The notes: generated by a model not told the origin, from the sequence alone. 64,000 nt of DNA from Sporolactobacillus shoreae (GCF_004684935.1 NZ_SRJD01000001.1:248001-312000), one strand, 5' to 3'. Positions 44,377-53,168 are shown, counted from the first letter of the stretch. Translations and numbers: made by a program.

Positions 44377-46248
44377 TTGGGTGTAATCAAAAGACTGAGT
44401 GAATCGCTCGCCAACAAGATTGCCGCCGGTGAAGTGGTGGAACGCCCGGCATCTGTTGTCAAAGAGTTAACAGAAAATGCGATCGATGCCGGAGCGACGA
44501 CGATCAGAATTGACATTGAAGAAGGCGGTCTTCAATCCATCAAAGTGACAGACAACGGACGGGGTTTTGCACCAGAAGACTGCCTGATCGCTTTTGAACG
44601 TCATGCGACGAGCAAAATTCATGAGGATTCCGACCTCTTTCATATTAGTACACTCGGCTTCCGTGGAGAAGCGTTACCGAGCATCGCTGCCGTTTCATAC
44701 CTGGAACTAAAAACTTCGGACGGCGTGAATTCTGGTACCCACCTTGTCCTGCAGGGCGGACATGTGATTCAGTCGGGACACACTCAGAGCCGCAAGGGAA
44801 CGGAAATAACGGTCAGCCGTCTTTTTTACAATACACCGGCAAGGCTGAAATACCTGAAAAGCATTCATACCGAACTCGGCCAAATTACAGATGTGGTTAA
44901 CCGCATGGCACTGTCTTACCCGCATGTCCGTTTTATCCTGACTCACGATGATGGAAAAGTTGTTTTCCAGACCAACGGCAGCGGAGAACTGAGCCACGTG
45001 CTTGCTTCAATTTACGGCGTTAAGACGGCCAAAGCCGCCGTTCCCTTTACCGGTGACTCTCTTGATTTTCATGTGGAGGGTTTGGCGGTTCATCCGCAGA
45101 TTTCCCGTGCCGGGCGCCAGTATGTCTACATTTTTGTCAATGACCGTTTTATCAGGAACTATCCAATCTTTAACAGTATTACTGAAGGCTACCATACTTT
45201 GCTGATGATTGGGCGTTATCCGATCTGTGTCATTCATATTAAAATGGATCCCTCACTGATTGACGTCAATGTTCATCCGGCTAAACTGGAAGCCAGAATC
45301 AGCAAGGAAAAAGATCTGTGTGAATTGATCACAAAAACAATCCGCGAAACCTTTCACCAGGAACGGCTGATACCGACTGTAAACACAAGGGAACGCCAGC
45401 CGCGTCTTCAAAATACGCAGCAGTCGATGGATTTCTCTCCTGACGTTGCCATCGGTCCGGATATTTCTGGCGTTCATGAGTCTTTTCAGGAATCGTCACC
45501 GATCGGTGAGAAAGAAAATTTTCTGGAGCAGGTTCATGAACAAGGGCCTGAAGAATTATCTGAAGACAAATTTTTTCGGCAAGCCTCGGTTTCTGCTGAA
45601 ACAGATGATTTGAGAGAACCCACGGATTATCCGAAACAGACGGATGAAGAGCCCGAAACATCCAGACGTATGCCGGAGCTCTATCCGATCGGGCAAATGC
45701 ACGGAACATATATTTTTGCCCAGAACGAAGACGGTCTGTACATCATCGATCAGCATGCCGCCCAGGAACGGATCAATTATGAATATTACCGTGAAAAAGT
45801 GGGCGAGAATGCGCGTGAAGTGCAAGAACTGCTTGTCCCGATGACTTTTGAATTCACGGATTCAGAATATGAAGCCGTGATGGAGTACCATGATTACCTG
45901 AAAGAAATTGGTCTTGATTTCGAACCCTTCGGCGAGCGTTCATTGATTGTCCGTTCACACCCGACCTGGATGCCGAAAGGACGCGAGCCCCAGATGATTG
46001 AGGATACTGTTCAACAGCTGATTGAAAGCGGAAAAATCTCAATCAAAAAGCTGCGGAATGATTTGGCCAAAATGATGTCCTGCAAGCGGGCAATCAAGGC
46101 TAATCACTATCTGCGCCCGGATGAAATCCAGGCGCTGCTTGATTCACTCAACAAAGCGAAAGATCCTTTCACTTGTCCGCATGGACGGCCAGTGCTGGTG
46201 CACTTCACCCCCTACGAAATGGAAAAGATGTTTAAACGCGTTCAATAA
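44377..46248 (+). CDS. mutL: DNA mismatch repair protein MutL
   Basis: 623-residue GHKL ATPase that couples MutS to strand incision. N-terminal ATPase motifs are present ([30 protein letters not shown]). The C-terminal dimerisation domain carries the endonuclease motif [12 protein letters not shown] at about 458-469 (DQHAx2Ex4E), expected in bacteria without MutH, and [12 protein letters not shown]. The central linker (~330-430) is long and acidic. It starts at TTG 44377 with AAGAAGGGG. Transcription with mutS is very likely. Confidence 0.97.
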   Translation: MGVIKRLSESLANKIAAGEVVERPASVVKELTENAIDAGATTIRIDIEEGGLQSIKVTDNGRGFAPEDCLIAFERHATSKIHEDSDLFHISTLGFRGEALPSIAAVSYLELKTSDGVNSGTHLVLQGGHVIQSGHTQSRKGTEITVSRLFYNTPARLKYLKSIHTELGQITDVVNRMALSYPHVRFILTHDDGKVVFQTNGSGELSHVLASIYGVKTAKAAVPFTGDSLDFHVEGLAVHPQISRAGRQYVYIFVNDRFIRNYPIFNSITEGYHTLLMIGRYPICVIHIKMDPSLIDVNVHPAKLEARISKEKDLCELITKTIRETFHQERLIPTVNTRERQPRLQNTQQSMDFSPDVAIGPDISGVHESFQESSPIGEKENFLEQVHEQGPEELSEDKFFRQASVSAETDDLREPTDYPKQTDEEPETSRRMPELYPIGQMHGTYIFAQNEDGLYIIDQHAAQERINYEYYREKVGENAREVQELLVPMTFEFTDSEYEAVMEYHDYLKEIGLDFEPFGERSLIVRSHPTWMPKGREPQMIEDTVQQLIESGKISIKKLRNDLAKMMSCKRAIKANHYLRPDEIQALLDSLNKAKDPFTCPHGRPVLVHFTPYEMEKMFKRVQ

Positions 46249-46518
46249 TACATTTCTGAGATGGATAAATTCGATCTGCTCATGATTTGTCCATATGATT
46301 TTTATTTGTCCAGATGCTAGCAACCAATGTTCATATTCTTCTTACTTCCCTGGCTTTGCCGGGATACATAATAAAATCCGGTCAGTGAACTTCTGATAAA
46401 TAAGTTAAAGATTAGACTATGTAATTTTTTTAGATAAGTTTATAGATTTTATAGCATAGCAGTACGATGACTTTTGTAAGGAGGTAAATACGTAAATTTG
46501 TAGAAAGGAGAAAACATT
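46249..46518 (+). other. Intergenic region before the G1 peptidase
   Basis: 270 nt. A short stem CCTGGC-TTT-GCCGGG (about 46349-46364) without a T-tract may weakly end mutL. Two SD-like motifs, AAGGAGG (46479-46485) and AAAGGAG (46504-46510), follow each other; only the second is placed to serve the peptidase. The first has no usable start codon. Confidence 0.4.
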
Positions 46519-47403
46519 TTGAGAGCTAAATTAATTTCCATGATTTTATTGACATTTGCCGTTACTTTTACAGTTTCTATTCCGACAAGTGCCAATTCCG
46601 TTAAAGCCTATATCGCTCACAATGCCGTATATGAAGGACACGCGCGAAAAATTGTGGCGGCTAAAGCTTTTCAGATCAAACTTCCTGTCGGGACTGAAGA
46701 ATCATCGAATTGGGCCGGATATGCGGTTACTCGTACTGATTCTCATTTCTACACAAATGTAGGCGGTAGTTGGACTGTTCCAAGTGCTTCTGTTATTTCC
46801 TCTTCACTTGGATCTCAGTGGATTGGTCTTGGTGGTGTAAGCTCTGGAGACCTTCTTCAAATGGGAACCATTGAGCAGTTTCAAGGAAAACGTGAAATAA
46901 CCACTCTTTTTTGGGAACAGCTTCCTGCTAATGCCCAAGACATTATGACGGTTCCTACTGGATCCAGAATTAATGCGAAAATCTATCAGGGGCACAATAA
47001 TACATGGTCGCTACAATTTCAGGTCATTGAACCAAATGGTAAGAGAGTCATGAAAAATATTTCGACTAAGCTTAACAGTGCTTATGCTCAAGGAATAGGG
47101 ACTTCAGCAGAATGGATCAGTGAAGATCCATCTGATGGAAATGGGAACCTGTATCCATTAGCTAATACAGATGTTGTCAGATACACAAATACAACAGCAA
47201 ATAATGAAGCAATCGACGGTAAGGGTAACAAAGTAGATCCATTAGCCGTTGTGAATTCTCAAAACAGAATTTTGATTGCTCCGTCGGCCTTAAGCTCAAA
47301 GGGCACGGCATTTTCTACAACTAATATTGGAAACAGATATGTATCATTGAGAGCGCACGGTATCCATCATTTCCGTGGAGGGCGTCATTGCTTCAGAAGA
47401 TAA
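46519..47403 (+). CDS. Secreted G1-family glutamic (eqolisin-like) peptidase
   Basis: 294-residue precursor from TTG 46519 (SD AAAGGAG). A Sec signal peptide is clear: MRAKLISMILLTFAVTFTVS followed by IPTSANS, with likely cleavage after residue ~25. After a propeptide of about 35 residues comes the G1/A4 fold: ESSNWAGYAV, GSWTVPSA, SQWIGLGG with the catalytic-type Gln100, and TSAEWISEDP with the catalytic-type glutamate (E198). Family enzymes are pepstatin-insensitive acid proteases known mainly from fungi, with bacterial homologues. The C-terminus ends in an unusual His/Arg-rich tail, HGIHHFRGGRHCFRR. It would act outside the cell at low pH. Confidence 0.88.
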   Translation: MRAKLISMILLTFAVTFTVSIPTSANSVKAYIAHNAVYEGHARKIVAAKAFQIKLPVGTEESSNWAGYAVTRTDSHFYTNVGGSWTVPSASVISSSLGSQWIGLGGVSSGDLLQMGTIEQFQGKREITTLFWEQLPANAQDIMTVPTGSRINAKIYQGHNNTWSLQFQVIEPNGKRVMKNISTKLNSAYAQGIGTSAEWISEDPSDGNGNLYPLANTDVVRYTNTTANNEAIDGKGNKVDPLAVVNSQNRILIAPSALSSKGTAFSTTNIGNRYVSLRAHGIHHFRGGRHCFRR

Positions 47404-47632
47404 AGATTAGAAAAACTGTGATGTGTAGTCAAGTGAATATGATTAGATCCTTTGTCAATTTTGATAGGGGGTTTATTTTTTATATCATAAAAAATTCAGT
47501 GTAGGAATAAACGCTCTCAGAAGTTGTTCATATCAGATCAGCTTAGATAAAGCAAGGCAGTAAAAGTAAAAACAATGTGCTGGTAGACCGAGAAGCTGTT
47601 GTCCTGCATCTCAAGAATTTGGCCATTGCAAA
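47404..47632 (+). other. Intergenic region after the G1 peptidase
   Basis: AT-rich, no supported frame, and no terminator adjoining the peptidase gene is obvious. Confidence 0.4.
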
Positions 47633-47634
47633 AT

Positions 47635-47658
47635 AAAAAACCTATACCGAAGTGTAGG
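47635..47658 (-). terminator. Orphan minus-strand terminator with UUCG loop
   Basis: Read on the minus strand, CCTACAC-TTCG-GTATAGG (47658-47641) is followed by TTTTTT (47640-47635). A 7-bp stem with a stable UUCG tetraloop and a U-run is a strong intrinsic terminator, but no annotated minus-strand gene ends here. Confidence 0.65.
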
Positions 47659-47717
47659 GAAGCTGTTATGCTGTATAATCTTTATTAATTAACAAATGAC
47701 GAACGTGAGGGTTATCA

Positions 47718-47936
47718 GTGAATAACGAAAAGCAATTAAGAATTAAACATGTACTCAGTATTATTCAAACAATATTATTTCTCATTTTTCTATTCTTTTT
47801 TGTACAATTATTTTTTGTTAAACCCGCGTTAGATTTCTCGTCGATACGAACCAAAGCAGGCTTATTTTGCTTTTTATATGTCACCCTTACACTGTCGAAA
47901 AATTTTATCGCAAGAGAATTTTCAAAAGACAATTAA
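47718..47936 (+). CDS. Small hypothetical membrane protein
   Basis: 72-residue open frame from GTG 47718 with a modest SD (GTGAGGGT). It has two hydrophobic stretches (IIQTILFLIFLFFFVQLFFV and GLFCFLYVTLTLSKNFIA) separated by a short polar loop, and a basic N-terminus (NNEKQLRIKHV). No family is recognised. The arrangement resembles small two-helix membrane proteins of Firmicutes, but coding status is uncertain because AT-rich sequence makes such frames by chance. Confidence 0.45.
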   Translation: MNNEKQLRIKHVLSIIQTILFLIFLFFFVQLFFVKPALDFSSIRTKAGLFCFLYVTLTLSKNFIAREFSKDN

Positions 47937-48122
47937 TTAGACAGCATAAAGATTAATTTCGCAATGATGCCGAACTCATCAAAGACAATCATCTGACGCG
48001 TGATCATCATGCTAGCCCAAATTCTCTTTTTTAATGTTTGGATATTGTCCTCACAGTTGCCCTAATTTGCCCATGTCGATTTGCGTGCAGTAAAAGAATT
48101 TTAAATGAGAAAAATACAAACG
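47937..48122 (-). other. Convergent intergenic region with a short minus-strand frame
   Basis: On the minus strand a frame of 25 codons from ATG (48010) to a stop at 47933-47935 reads TRQMIVFDEFGIIAKLIFML and is open about 17 codons further upstream. No SD and no known family are seen. It may be the remnant of a gene; the orphan terminator at 47635-47658 lies downstream of it. Confidence 0.3.
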
Positions 48123-48147
48123 AAAAAAGAACCCGTTTGCACGGGTT
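48123..48147 (-). terminator. Terminator of the Cys/Met PLP lyase gene
   Basis: On the minus strand AACCCGT-GCAA-ACGGGTT (48147-48130) is followed by CTTTTTT, 15 nt after the gene's stop. Confidence 0.88.
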
Positions 48148-48161
48148 GTAAAAAGTGATGA

Positions 48162-49346
48162 TTATAATCCTACCTTTTCGAATGCCTGTTTCAAGTCTTT
48201 GATAATGTCGTTTGCACTTTCAAGGCCGACGCTGAAGCGCAGGAAACCATGGTTGCGAAATTCTTCGGGATAAAAATCAATCCGTTCATCATCCGGCCCG
48301 GTATAGACGATCAAACTTTCATCGTGACCGATGGAGACAGCGGAGATGATCAGTTGGAGTGCGTTCACAAAATCATTGTGACGTTGGACATCTCCTTCAA
48401 TGCCAAAAGAGAGCACACCGGAATACAAACCATGCATCTGTTTCTCAGCAATCGCGTGTTGCGGATGGCTTTTGAGGCCAGGATAGGCGACAAAAGTGAC
48501 TCCAGAATAAGATTCAAGGAATTCGGCAACCTTTTGCGCGGTTTCGCTGTGCTGCTTCATACGCAGCGGCAGGGTAACGATGCCGCGCATAATGAGCCAG
48601 GCGTTAAACGGACTGATTGCCCCACCGAGGTTGACCATTGCTTCGCGTTTAATTTTATCGATCAAGTCGTGTCGTCCGATTACGGCTCCTCCCATCGCAT
48701 CGCCGTGACCGTTAATGTATTTGGTAAGGCTATGTACCACCAGATCGGCACCGAGTTCTAGCGGACGCTGAATATAGGGTGATGCAAATGTGCTGTCAAC
48801 GGAGACCAGTGCCCCTGCTTCGTGTGCCAGTTTGGTGATTGCAGCAATATCGCTTACCCGTGTGGTGGGATTCCCTGGTGTTTCCAGATGGATCAGCTTG
48901 GTATTTGGACGGATCGCTTGCCGAACCTGTTCCAAATCTGACGTGTCAATTAGCGAAACTTCGACACCGTATTTTTCTGGAAAGTATTCATGGAGCAGCC
49001 TATAGACTGCAATATACGAAACATCCGTGCAAATCACATGTGCGTTTTTGTCAATAAAACTGAAAAATACGCCTGCCAGCGCAGCGACTCCCGTAGCGAG
49101 TACGACACAATCTTCGCCGCCTTCGAGTGAGGCAAGACGCTCTTGCAGATACAATTGGTTCGCCGATGTCGTCCGTGTATAAATAATATTATTTGGATCG
49201 CTCCAGTTGAGTGTTGATGCGTCGTCTGGCAAGCGATAGCTGTTAGCCATTGTAATTGGTCTGCGAATGGCTCCTGTCTCTTTATCAATATCATTCCCCA
49301 CATGAATGCATCGAGTTAAAAACTCGGCATTGTTGAAATTGACCAT
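48162..49346 (-). CDS. Cys/Met metabolism PLP enzyme (methionine gamma-lyase/cystathionine gamma-synthase type)
   Basis: 394-residue PLP-dependent trans-sulfuration enzyme. The fold-type I hallmark with the Schiff-base lysine is HSLTKYINGHGD (K209 here), preceded by LETPGNPTTRVSDI and DSTFASPYIQRPLELGAD. The YTRTTSANQLYLQERLASLEGG segment is the phosphate-binding region. Sequence motifs alone do not decide between methionine gamma-lyase, cystathionine gamma-synthase and related activities; the S-containing substrate is inferred. The frame extends to 49382, but a GGGGGCG SD favours ATG 49346. It has a sigma-A promoter upstream and a strong terminator; no sulfur-metabolism operon surrounds it. 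Confidence 0.85.
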   Translation of the reverse strand: MVNFNNAEFLTRCIHVGNDIDKETGAIRRPITMANSYRLPDDASTLNWSDPNNIIYTRTTSANQLYLQERLASLEGGEDCVVLATGVAALAGVFFSFIDKNAHVICTDVSYIAVYRLLHEYFPEKYGVEVSLIDTSDLEQVRQAIRPNTKLIHLETPGNPTTRVSDIAAITKLAHEAGALVSVDSTFASPYIQRPLELGADLVVHSLTKYINGHGDAMGGAVIGRHDLIDKIKREAMVNLGGAISPFNAWLIMRGIVTLPLRMKQHSETAQKVAEFLESYSGVTFVAYPGLKSHPQHAIAEKQMHGLYSGVLSFGIEGDVQRHNDFVNALQLIISAVSIGHDESLIVYTGPDDERIDFYPEEFRNHGFLRFSVGLESANDIIKDLKQAFEKVGL

Positions 49347-49411
49347 AAGGTTCGCCCCCATTTTAGTTTCCGGATCCGTCAAGAATTTTGTTTACGGATT
49401 CTAATATATTC

Positions 49412-49440
49412 ATCGTAAATTCCGCTTATCAATTAGTCAA
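49412..49440 (-). promoter_or_regulatory. Sigma-A promoter for the PLP lyase gene
   Basis: On the minus strand TTGACT (49440-49435), a 17-nt spacer and TACGAT (49417-49412), 65 nt before the start. Confidence 0.6.
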
Positions 49441-49626
49441 CGATTAATCTCAGTATTCTTCTGTTCTTTGTAAGCTTAGATTTGGAGACAGACCTTGATG
49501 TCATAGGATAAAACAGCTCTTCATGCGATTAATTGGCACTTATTAGAGCATGTTCAAGGGGAAAAGTATAAAGCCGGTCATTGAACGGAATAAGAATTTA
49601 TCATCCGCATTGTATTTTAACGATGA
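49441..49626. other. Intergenic stretch, nothing recognised
   Basis: No SD-supported frame or structured element was found in these bases. Confidence 0.4.
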
Positions 49627-49636
49627 GAAGGAGAGA

Positions 49637-49681
49637 ATGAAACAGACCTTAAAACGGGCAAGTTTAAATATTTGTAAATGA
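49637..49681 (+). CDS. Possible 14-residue peptide before a terminator
   Basis: GAAGGAGA (49627-49634) is followed by ATG 49637 and the frame MKQTLKRASLNICK, whose TGA overlaps the first base of a strong terminator hairpin. The SD distance is short (2-5 nt). It may be a leader peptide, a degraded gene end or chance; no homologue is recognised. Confidence 0.2.
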   Translation: MKQTLKRASLNICK

Positions 49682-49710
49682 CGATCAGTAATCGATTGTT
49701 GATCGTTTTT
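49681..49710 (+). terminator. Strong hairpin terminator
   Basis: ACGATCAGTAAT (49681-49692) pairs with ATTGTTGATCGT (49695-49706), up to 12 pairs with two G-T, followed by TTTTA. No complete gene precedes it. Confidence 0.7.
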
Positions 49711-49730
49711 AGGGTGTTGACTGTATGACA

Positions 49731-49757
49731 GAGTCCATGAGTGTGTGGACTCCTTTT
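49731..49757 (+). terminator. Second terminator-like hairpin
   Basis: GAGTCCA and TGGACTC form a 7-bp stem around an 8-nt loop and run into CTTTT. Confidence 0.55.
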
Positions 49758-49786
49758 AAATCACTTTTGTTTATAATCCACATGGG

Positions 49787-49867
49787 ACAACGATTCAAGC
49801 ATTGAAATCGATAAACCATCTGACGTCTGACACGATTGGTCCTGATCAGAAACTTTATTTGAAATAA
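49787..49867 (+). pseudogene. LysM-domain tail remnant
   Basis: Read from 49787 the frame gives TTIQALKSINHLTSDTIGP followed by DQKLYLK and stop TAA. This is the C-terminal two thirds of a LysM peptidoglycan-binding domain (pattern GDT-x-ALKxxN-x-L-xSDxI-xxGQKLxL). Upstream in frame there is an HG just before it, then a stop within about 10 codons, and no start codon or SD. It is therefore the degraded end of a former LysM protein, probably a cell-wall or spore-cortex hydrolase. Confidence 0.65.
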
Positions 49868-49872
49868 TCGAG

Positions 49873-49893
49873 CCCCCTTGGAACTGAAGGGGG
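49873..49893. repeat. Hairpin after the LysM remnant
   Basis: CCCCCTT (49873-49879) and AAGGGGG (49887-49893) form a 7-bp stem. T-tracts are weak on both sides; it may be the old terminator of the lost LysM gene. Confidence 0.5.
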
Positions 49894-50105
49894 AATACAT
49901 AAATATGCTAATATCTCTGCGTTGAACGTCTGACTGAAATGAGTCTGGAGACTCCTTATAATGCTTAAAGATAATGTAATATCCTTTACTCTCATACCAT
50001 CGTATATTTAATAAAACAAAATATTGGCTTGGATCGCACTCCTCGTTGTAAAGTTATCTTGTAACCCGAAAAATTAATGCCATGTTAAAGCGGGGAGGAT
50101 TAAGC

Positions 50106-51092
50106 GTGGAAAAAAGAAAACTTGGTAAGACAGGACTGGAAGTTTCAGCTCTGGGACTGGGCTGTATGGGAATGTCTGAGTTCTACGGAACGACAGACGA
50201 TAAGGAATCGATCCGAACGATTCTTTATGCACTCGAATTGGGTCTGGATTTTCTGGACACGGCGGATATGTATGGCAATGGTGTAAACGAGAAACTGATT
50301 GGGCGGGCTATCAAGGGCCACCGTGACCAGATTATTCTGGCCACTAAGTTTGGAAACGTCCGTGACGAGACAGGTGCTTTTCTAGGGATCAATGGACGTC
50401 CGGAATATGTAAAAAAAGCTTGTGATGCTAGTCTGAGGCGCCTCGGTGTTGATTATATCGATCTGTACTATCAGCATCGCGTAGACACGGATACGCCGAT
50501 AGAAGAAACAGTAGGTGCCATGTCTGATTTAGTGAAGGCGGGGAAAATCCGTTACATTGGTCTCAGTGAAGTTTCCGCGGAAACGCTTAAAAAAGCGAAT
50601 AAGGTTCATCCGATTGCTGCTGTACAAACGGAGTATTCCTTATGGTCCAGGGATGTAGAAGACGAAATTTTGCCTGCCTGCCGGGAACTGGGTATCGGGT
50701 TTGTTTGCTATAGTCCACTGGGAAGAGGTTTTCTCACTGGACAAATTAAAAAGTTTGATGATCTCGCGGAGGATGATTTCCGGCGCTATTCACCGCGATT
50801 CCAGGGAGAAAATTTTCAAAAGAATTTGCAGCTTGTGGATCGCATTCAGGCAATAGCTCAGGAAAAGAATTGCAAAGCTTCGCAGCTGGCCTTAGCCTGG
50901 TTGCTTGCACAGGGCAAAGATATCGTTCCTATTCCCGGAACGAAAAGAATAACCTATCTGGAAGAAAATTTGGGTGCCGTTGATATCCGGTTGACGGAAG
51001 AAGACTTGAAACGGATCAATGAAGTCATGCCGAATGGAGCTGCCTCAGGAGAACGTTATCCAGAAGACGGTATGAAAAAAGTCAATCTGTGA
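50106..51092 (+). CDS. Aldo/keto reductase
   Basis: 328-residue (beta/alpha)8 NADPH-dependent oxidoreductase of the AKR family. The catalytic tetrad is visible: Asp and Tyr in [10 protein letters not shown], Lys in ILATKFGN, His in YYQHRVD. The C-terminal [15 protein letters not shown] is the NADP phosphate-binding region. This subgroup ([11 protein letters not shown] start) resembles plant and fungal perakine/pyridoxal-type reductases; the substrate cannot be told. GTG 50106 is selected because GGGGAGG lies 7 nt before it. A terminator follows. Confidence 0.9.
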   Translation: MEKRKLGKTGLEVSALGLGCMGMSEFYGTTDDKESIRTILYALELGLDFLDTADMYGNGVNEKLIGRAIKGHRDQIILATKFGNVRDETGAFLGINGRPEYVKKACDASLRRLGVDYIDLYYQHRVDTDTPIEETVGAMSDLVKAGKIRYIGLSEVSAETLKKANKVHPIAAVQTEYSLWSRDVEDEILPACRELGIGFVCYSPLGRGFLTGQIKKFDDLAEDDFRRYSPRFQGENFQKNLQLVDRIQAIAQEKNCKASQLALAWLLAQGKDIVPIPGTKRITYLEENLGAVDIRLTEEDLKRINEVMPNGAASGERYPEDGMKKVNL

Positions 51093-51125
51093 ATTAATAC
51101 GGCTGCTATCTAAGGCCAAATAACG

Positions 51126-51157
51126 AGAGGTATCAGTCAAACCCGATTGATGCCTCT
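51126..51157 (+). terminator. Terminator of the aldo/keto reductase gene
   Basis: GAGGTATCAGTC pairs with GATTGATGCCTC (12 bp, including two G-T) around AAACCC; the tail is TTGTGTT, so the U-run is poor. Confidence 0.6.
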
Positions 51158-51367
51158 TGTGTTCTGATTTCAAGAAGAAGTGATCGTCCGTTTATTAATT
51201 GTAAAACGAACATAAAGGGAGATTAGATAATATGTCCCTGCGTACGGTTGGTATGCTGTTGTTCAATGAGGTGGAAGTATTATGTATGATTGGAAGCTAT
51301 TGAAAATAATAACTTACAAGTTTCATTCTGCTTTTTGTGCACTCGCCCATTGTATGTAAACGGATCA

Positions 51368-51682
51368 TTACAATAAGTAACGAGAGAGTAATCCTATCAG
51401 TATACCTATAACAGCGGAGAGTAAGAACTTTTTCGTGATTTTTATTACAATTGCCGTCGAAATACAACTTATAAGGACAGGAAATGAAAGGTCAAGATGT
51501 CCCTCTGATGGAATGAAAATCTGCTTCACAATCAGAGCAGATATAATAGCAATCGGCACATAATTAAAATAAAGGCGTAAAGCGGGGCGCATTTTTCGTC
51601 CAGCCATAACTTCCACACCGATAATCCGGGACAGATACGTGGAAACAGCAAGTGCTCCAATTAACATCCACTGATTAAGCAT
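51368..51682 (-). CDS. azlD: Branched-chain amino acid exporter subunit AzlD
   Basis: 104-residue membrane protein with three to four helices. The family features are the N-terminal GALAVSTYLSRIIGVEV, RPALRLYFNYVPIAIISALIV and a hydrophobic C-terminus. AzlD is the small partner of AzlC in a family implicated in branched-chain amino acid and analogue export. Its start overlaps the end of azlC by 8 nt, so the two are translationally coupled. Confidence 0.9.
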   Translation of the reverse strand: MLNQWMLIGALAVSTYLSRIIGVEVMAGRKMRPALRLYFNYVPIAIISALIVKQIFIPSEGHLDLSFPVLISCISTAIVIKITKKFLLSAVIGILIGLLSRYLL

Positions 51683-52364
51683 GCTTTGACCTCCTCTCTA
51701 TATAAAGACCCACAAGGGGTGCAAGAAGGCCAGTAATGATAATGGTTAGTTGATTACCCGGTGCAAAATATTCAAGCACGATGGAGATAATCACCGCTGC
51801 AAGCGCGGTTCCGATGATCGGTTTCCCTTTAAGACCAGGAACAAGCAAAGCTGCAAAGGTAACCGGAAAAGCGAGATCCAATCCCCACTTTTGCGGATCC
51901 ATTTGATTGCCCATTAAAGCGCCAAGAAGTGAGGCGAAGATCCAGGCGAAGTAGAAAAGACTTGCGACAACTGCAAAATAGAGCGGGTCCGGTCCCACTT
52001 TTTTAAATCGTGAACTGGCTAAAACGAAAGGTTCATCCGACACTCCAAATGCAAGCAGCCTTTTCCATTTCTTGGACGGAGCGAGTCCTTCGGCAAGTGC
52101 CGCGCCATATAGCAAATTACGTAAATTGAGCAGTAGTGTCGTCAGAAGCACACTAATCAGACCTGCACCGCCAGCCAGCATAGCGACCGTGACCAATTGC
52201 GCAGATCCGGAAAACACCAAAAGAGACATGGCAACTGCTGTGACAACGCTGAATTTGGCTTGTACCGCTAGTACGCCGTAGGATAGACCATATGTCGCGA
52301 TCGCAATTGCGAGCGGCAAAGCTTCCATAAAAGCTGATTTTATCGTTTCTTTTTTGTTATCCAA
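51675..52364 (-). CDS. azlC: Branched-chain amino acid exporter subunit AzlC
   Basis: 229-residue AzlC family membrane protein with six to seven helices. The signature LPLAIAIATYGLSYGVLA, SGSAQLVTVAMLAGGAG and NLRNLLYGAALAEGLAP segments are present, followed by FGVSDEPFVLA. Together with AzlD it would export branched-chain amino acids or related compounds across the cytoplasmic membrane. It is divergent from an XRE-cupin regulator gene, with an AT-rich intergenic region of 197 nt containing a perfect palindrome. Confidence 0.92.
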   Translation of the reverse strand: MDNKKETIKSAFMEALPLAIAIATYGLSYGVLAVQAKFSVVTAVAMSLLVFSGSAQLVTVAMLAGGAGLISVLLTTLLLNLRNLLYGAALAEGLAPSKKWKRLLAFGVSDEPFVLASSRFKKVGPDPLYFAVVASLFYFAWIFASLLGALMGNQMDPQKWGLDLAFPVTFAALLVPGLKGKPIIGTALAAVIISIVLEYFAPGNQLTIIITGLLAPLVGLYIERRSKHA

Positions 52365-52507
52365 GTTGTCTCATCCCTTATCCCTTTATTTGATTTTGTT
52401 CGACTAAGTCAGGTTATTCATTTGGTGTAAAGGAAACGAAATAATAGTATAATATAATTAACTTATTTGTTTATTATAATATGAAAAATTGGTTTAGTAT
52501 AGTTTAA

Positions 52508-52524
52508 TTTACTATTAGTAAATA
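52508..52524. promoter_or_regulatory. 17-bp palindrome between azlC and the XRE-cupin gene
   Basis: ATTTACTATTAGTAAAT is a perfect palindrome (8+1+8) lying 38 nt before the regulator's ATG and in the azlC promoter region. A related half-site TTTAGTA lies at 52493-52499. It is a likely operator for the adjacent XRE-cupin regulator. Confidence 0.55.
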
Positions 52525-52561
52525 ATAATATTTTGAAATGAGTATGAGGAGGAAGGAAAAA

Positions 52562-53134
52562 ATGAATGCCGAAAACCCTTGGGAAGAAGGCGATGCAGGG
52601 AAACGCATTGGAGTAAACCTGCGGCAAATTCGATTGAATCAGGGATTTAGCATAGAGAATCTGGCTCAAAAAATCGGGGTTAGCAAGTTAACATTGATCA
52701 AGATCGAACGTGGAGATGCAAACCCCACATTGTCGGTCATCTGGAAAATCGCTAATGGTTTAAAAATCCCGGTAACCGCTTTGTTATCTATTGAATCAGA
52801 TGTCTCTATTAGCAGGAAGAAGGATGGGTTGAAACTGAGCAGCTCAAATGATGTATTTATCGCGGAGCCTTTGTTTCCTTCTCATGGCATGTTTGAACTT
52901 TATCGAGGGTACTTGCAGCCCCAGGGAGAATATAGTTCAGAACCACATCAGTCAGGAGTTATGGAATACGTTACCGTTATGTCCGGTCGATTGATGATGG
53001 AAGTGGATGGCGATACTTATGATTTGAACGAGTATGACTCCATTCGTTTTAAAGGTGATCGTCCTCATAAGTATGGCAACCCCACCTCTTCCTTAACGAT
53101 TTTACACTTTGTCATTTCTTATCATAATCTTTAA
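52562..53134 (+). CDS. XRE-family regulator with cupin domain
   Basis: 190-residue transcription factor: an N-terminal helix-turn-helix (GVNLRQIRLNQGFSIENLA...VSKLTLIKIERGDANPTLSV) and a C-terminal cupin_2 domain (~110-190) with VMEYVTVMSGRLMMEVDGD and YDSIRFKGDRPHKYGN. Regulators of this layout often control adjacent amino-acid or polyamine transport genes and bind a small molecule in the cupin. ATG 52562 follows AGGAGGAAGG; the frame begins at 52538. It is divergent from azlCD, which it probably regulates. Confidence 0.88.
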   Translation: MNAENPWEEGDAGKRIGVNLRQIRLNQGFSIENLAQKIGVSKLTLIKIERGDANPTLSVIWKIANGLKIPVTALLSIESDVSISRKKDGLKLSSSNDVFIAEPLFPSHGMFELYRGYLQPQGEYSSEPHQSGVMEYVTVMSGRLMMEVDGDTYDLNEYDSIRFKGDRPHKYGNPTSSLTILHFVISYHNL

Positions 53135-53168
53135 CTAAAAATCACCGTCCTTTTTATAGGGACGGTGA
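53135..53168 (-). terminator. Terminator of the racemase gene (shared with XRE gene)
   Basis: TCACCGTCC (53142-53150) pairs with GGACGGTGA (53160-53168). On the minus strand it is followed by TTTTTAG, so it mainly ends the racemase transcript; it sits between two convergent genes. Confidence 0.8.

Noticed and set aside
46479-46498. Upstream SD AAGGAGG before the G1 peptidase as the start of a leader peptide
   Set aside because: No ATG, GTG or TTG at a suitable distance begins a frame longer than one codon.
49709-49900. 63-codon minus-strand frame in the LysM remnant region
   Set aside because: It runs across two hairpins and antisense to the LysM remnant, with no SD.
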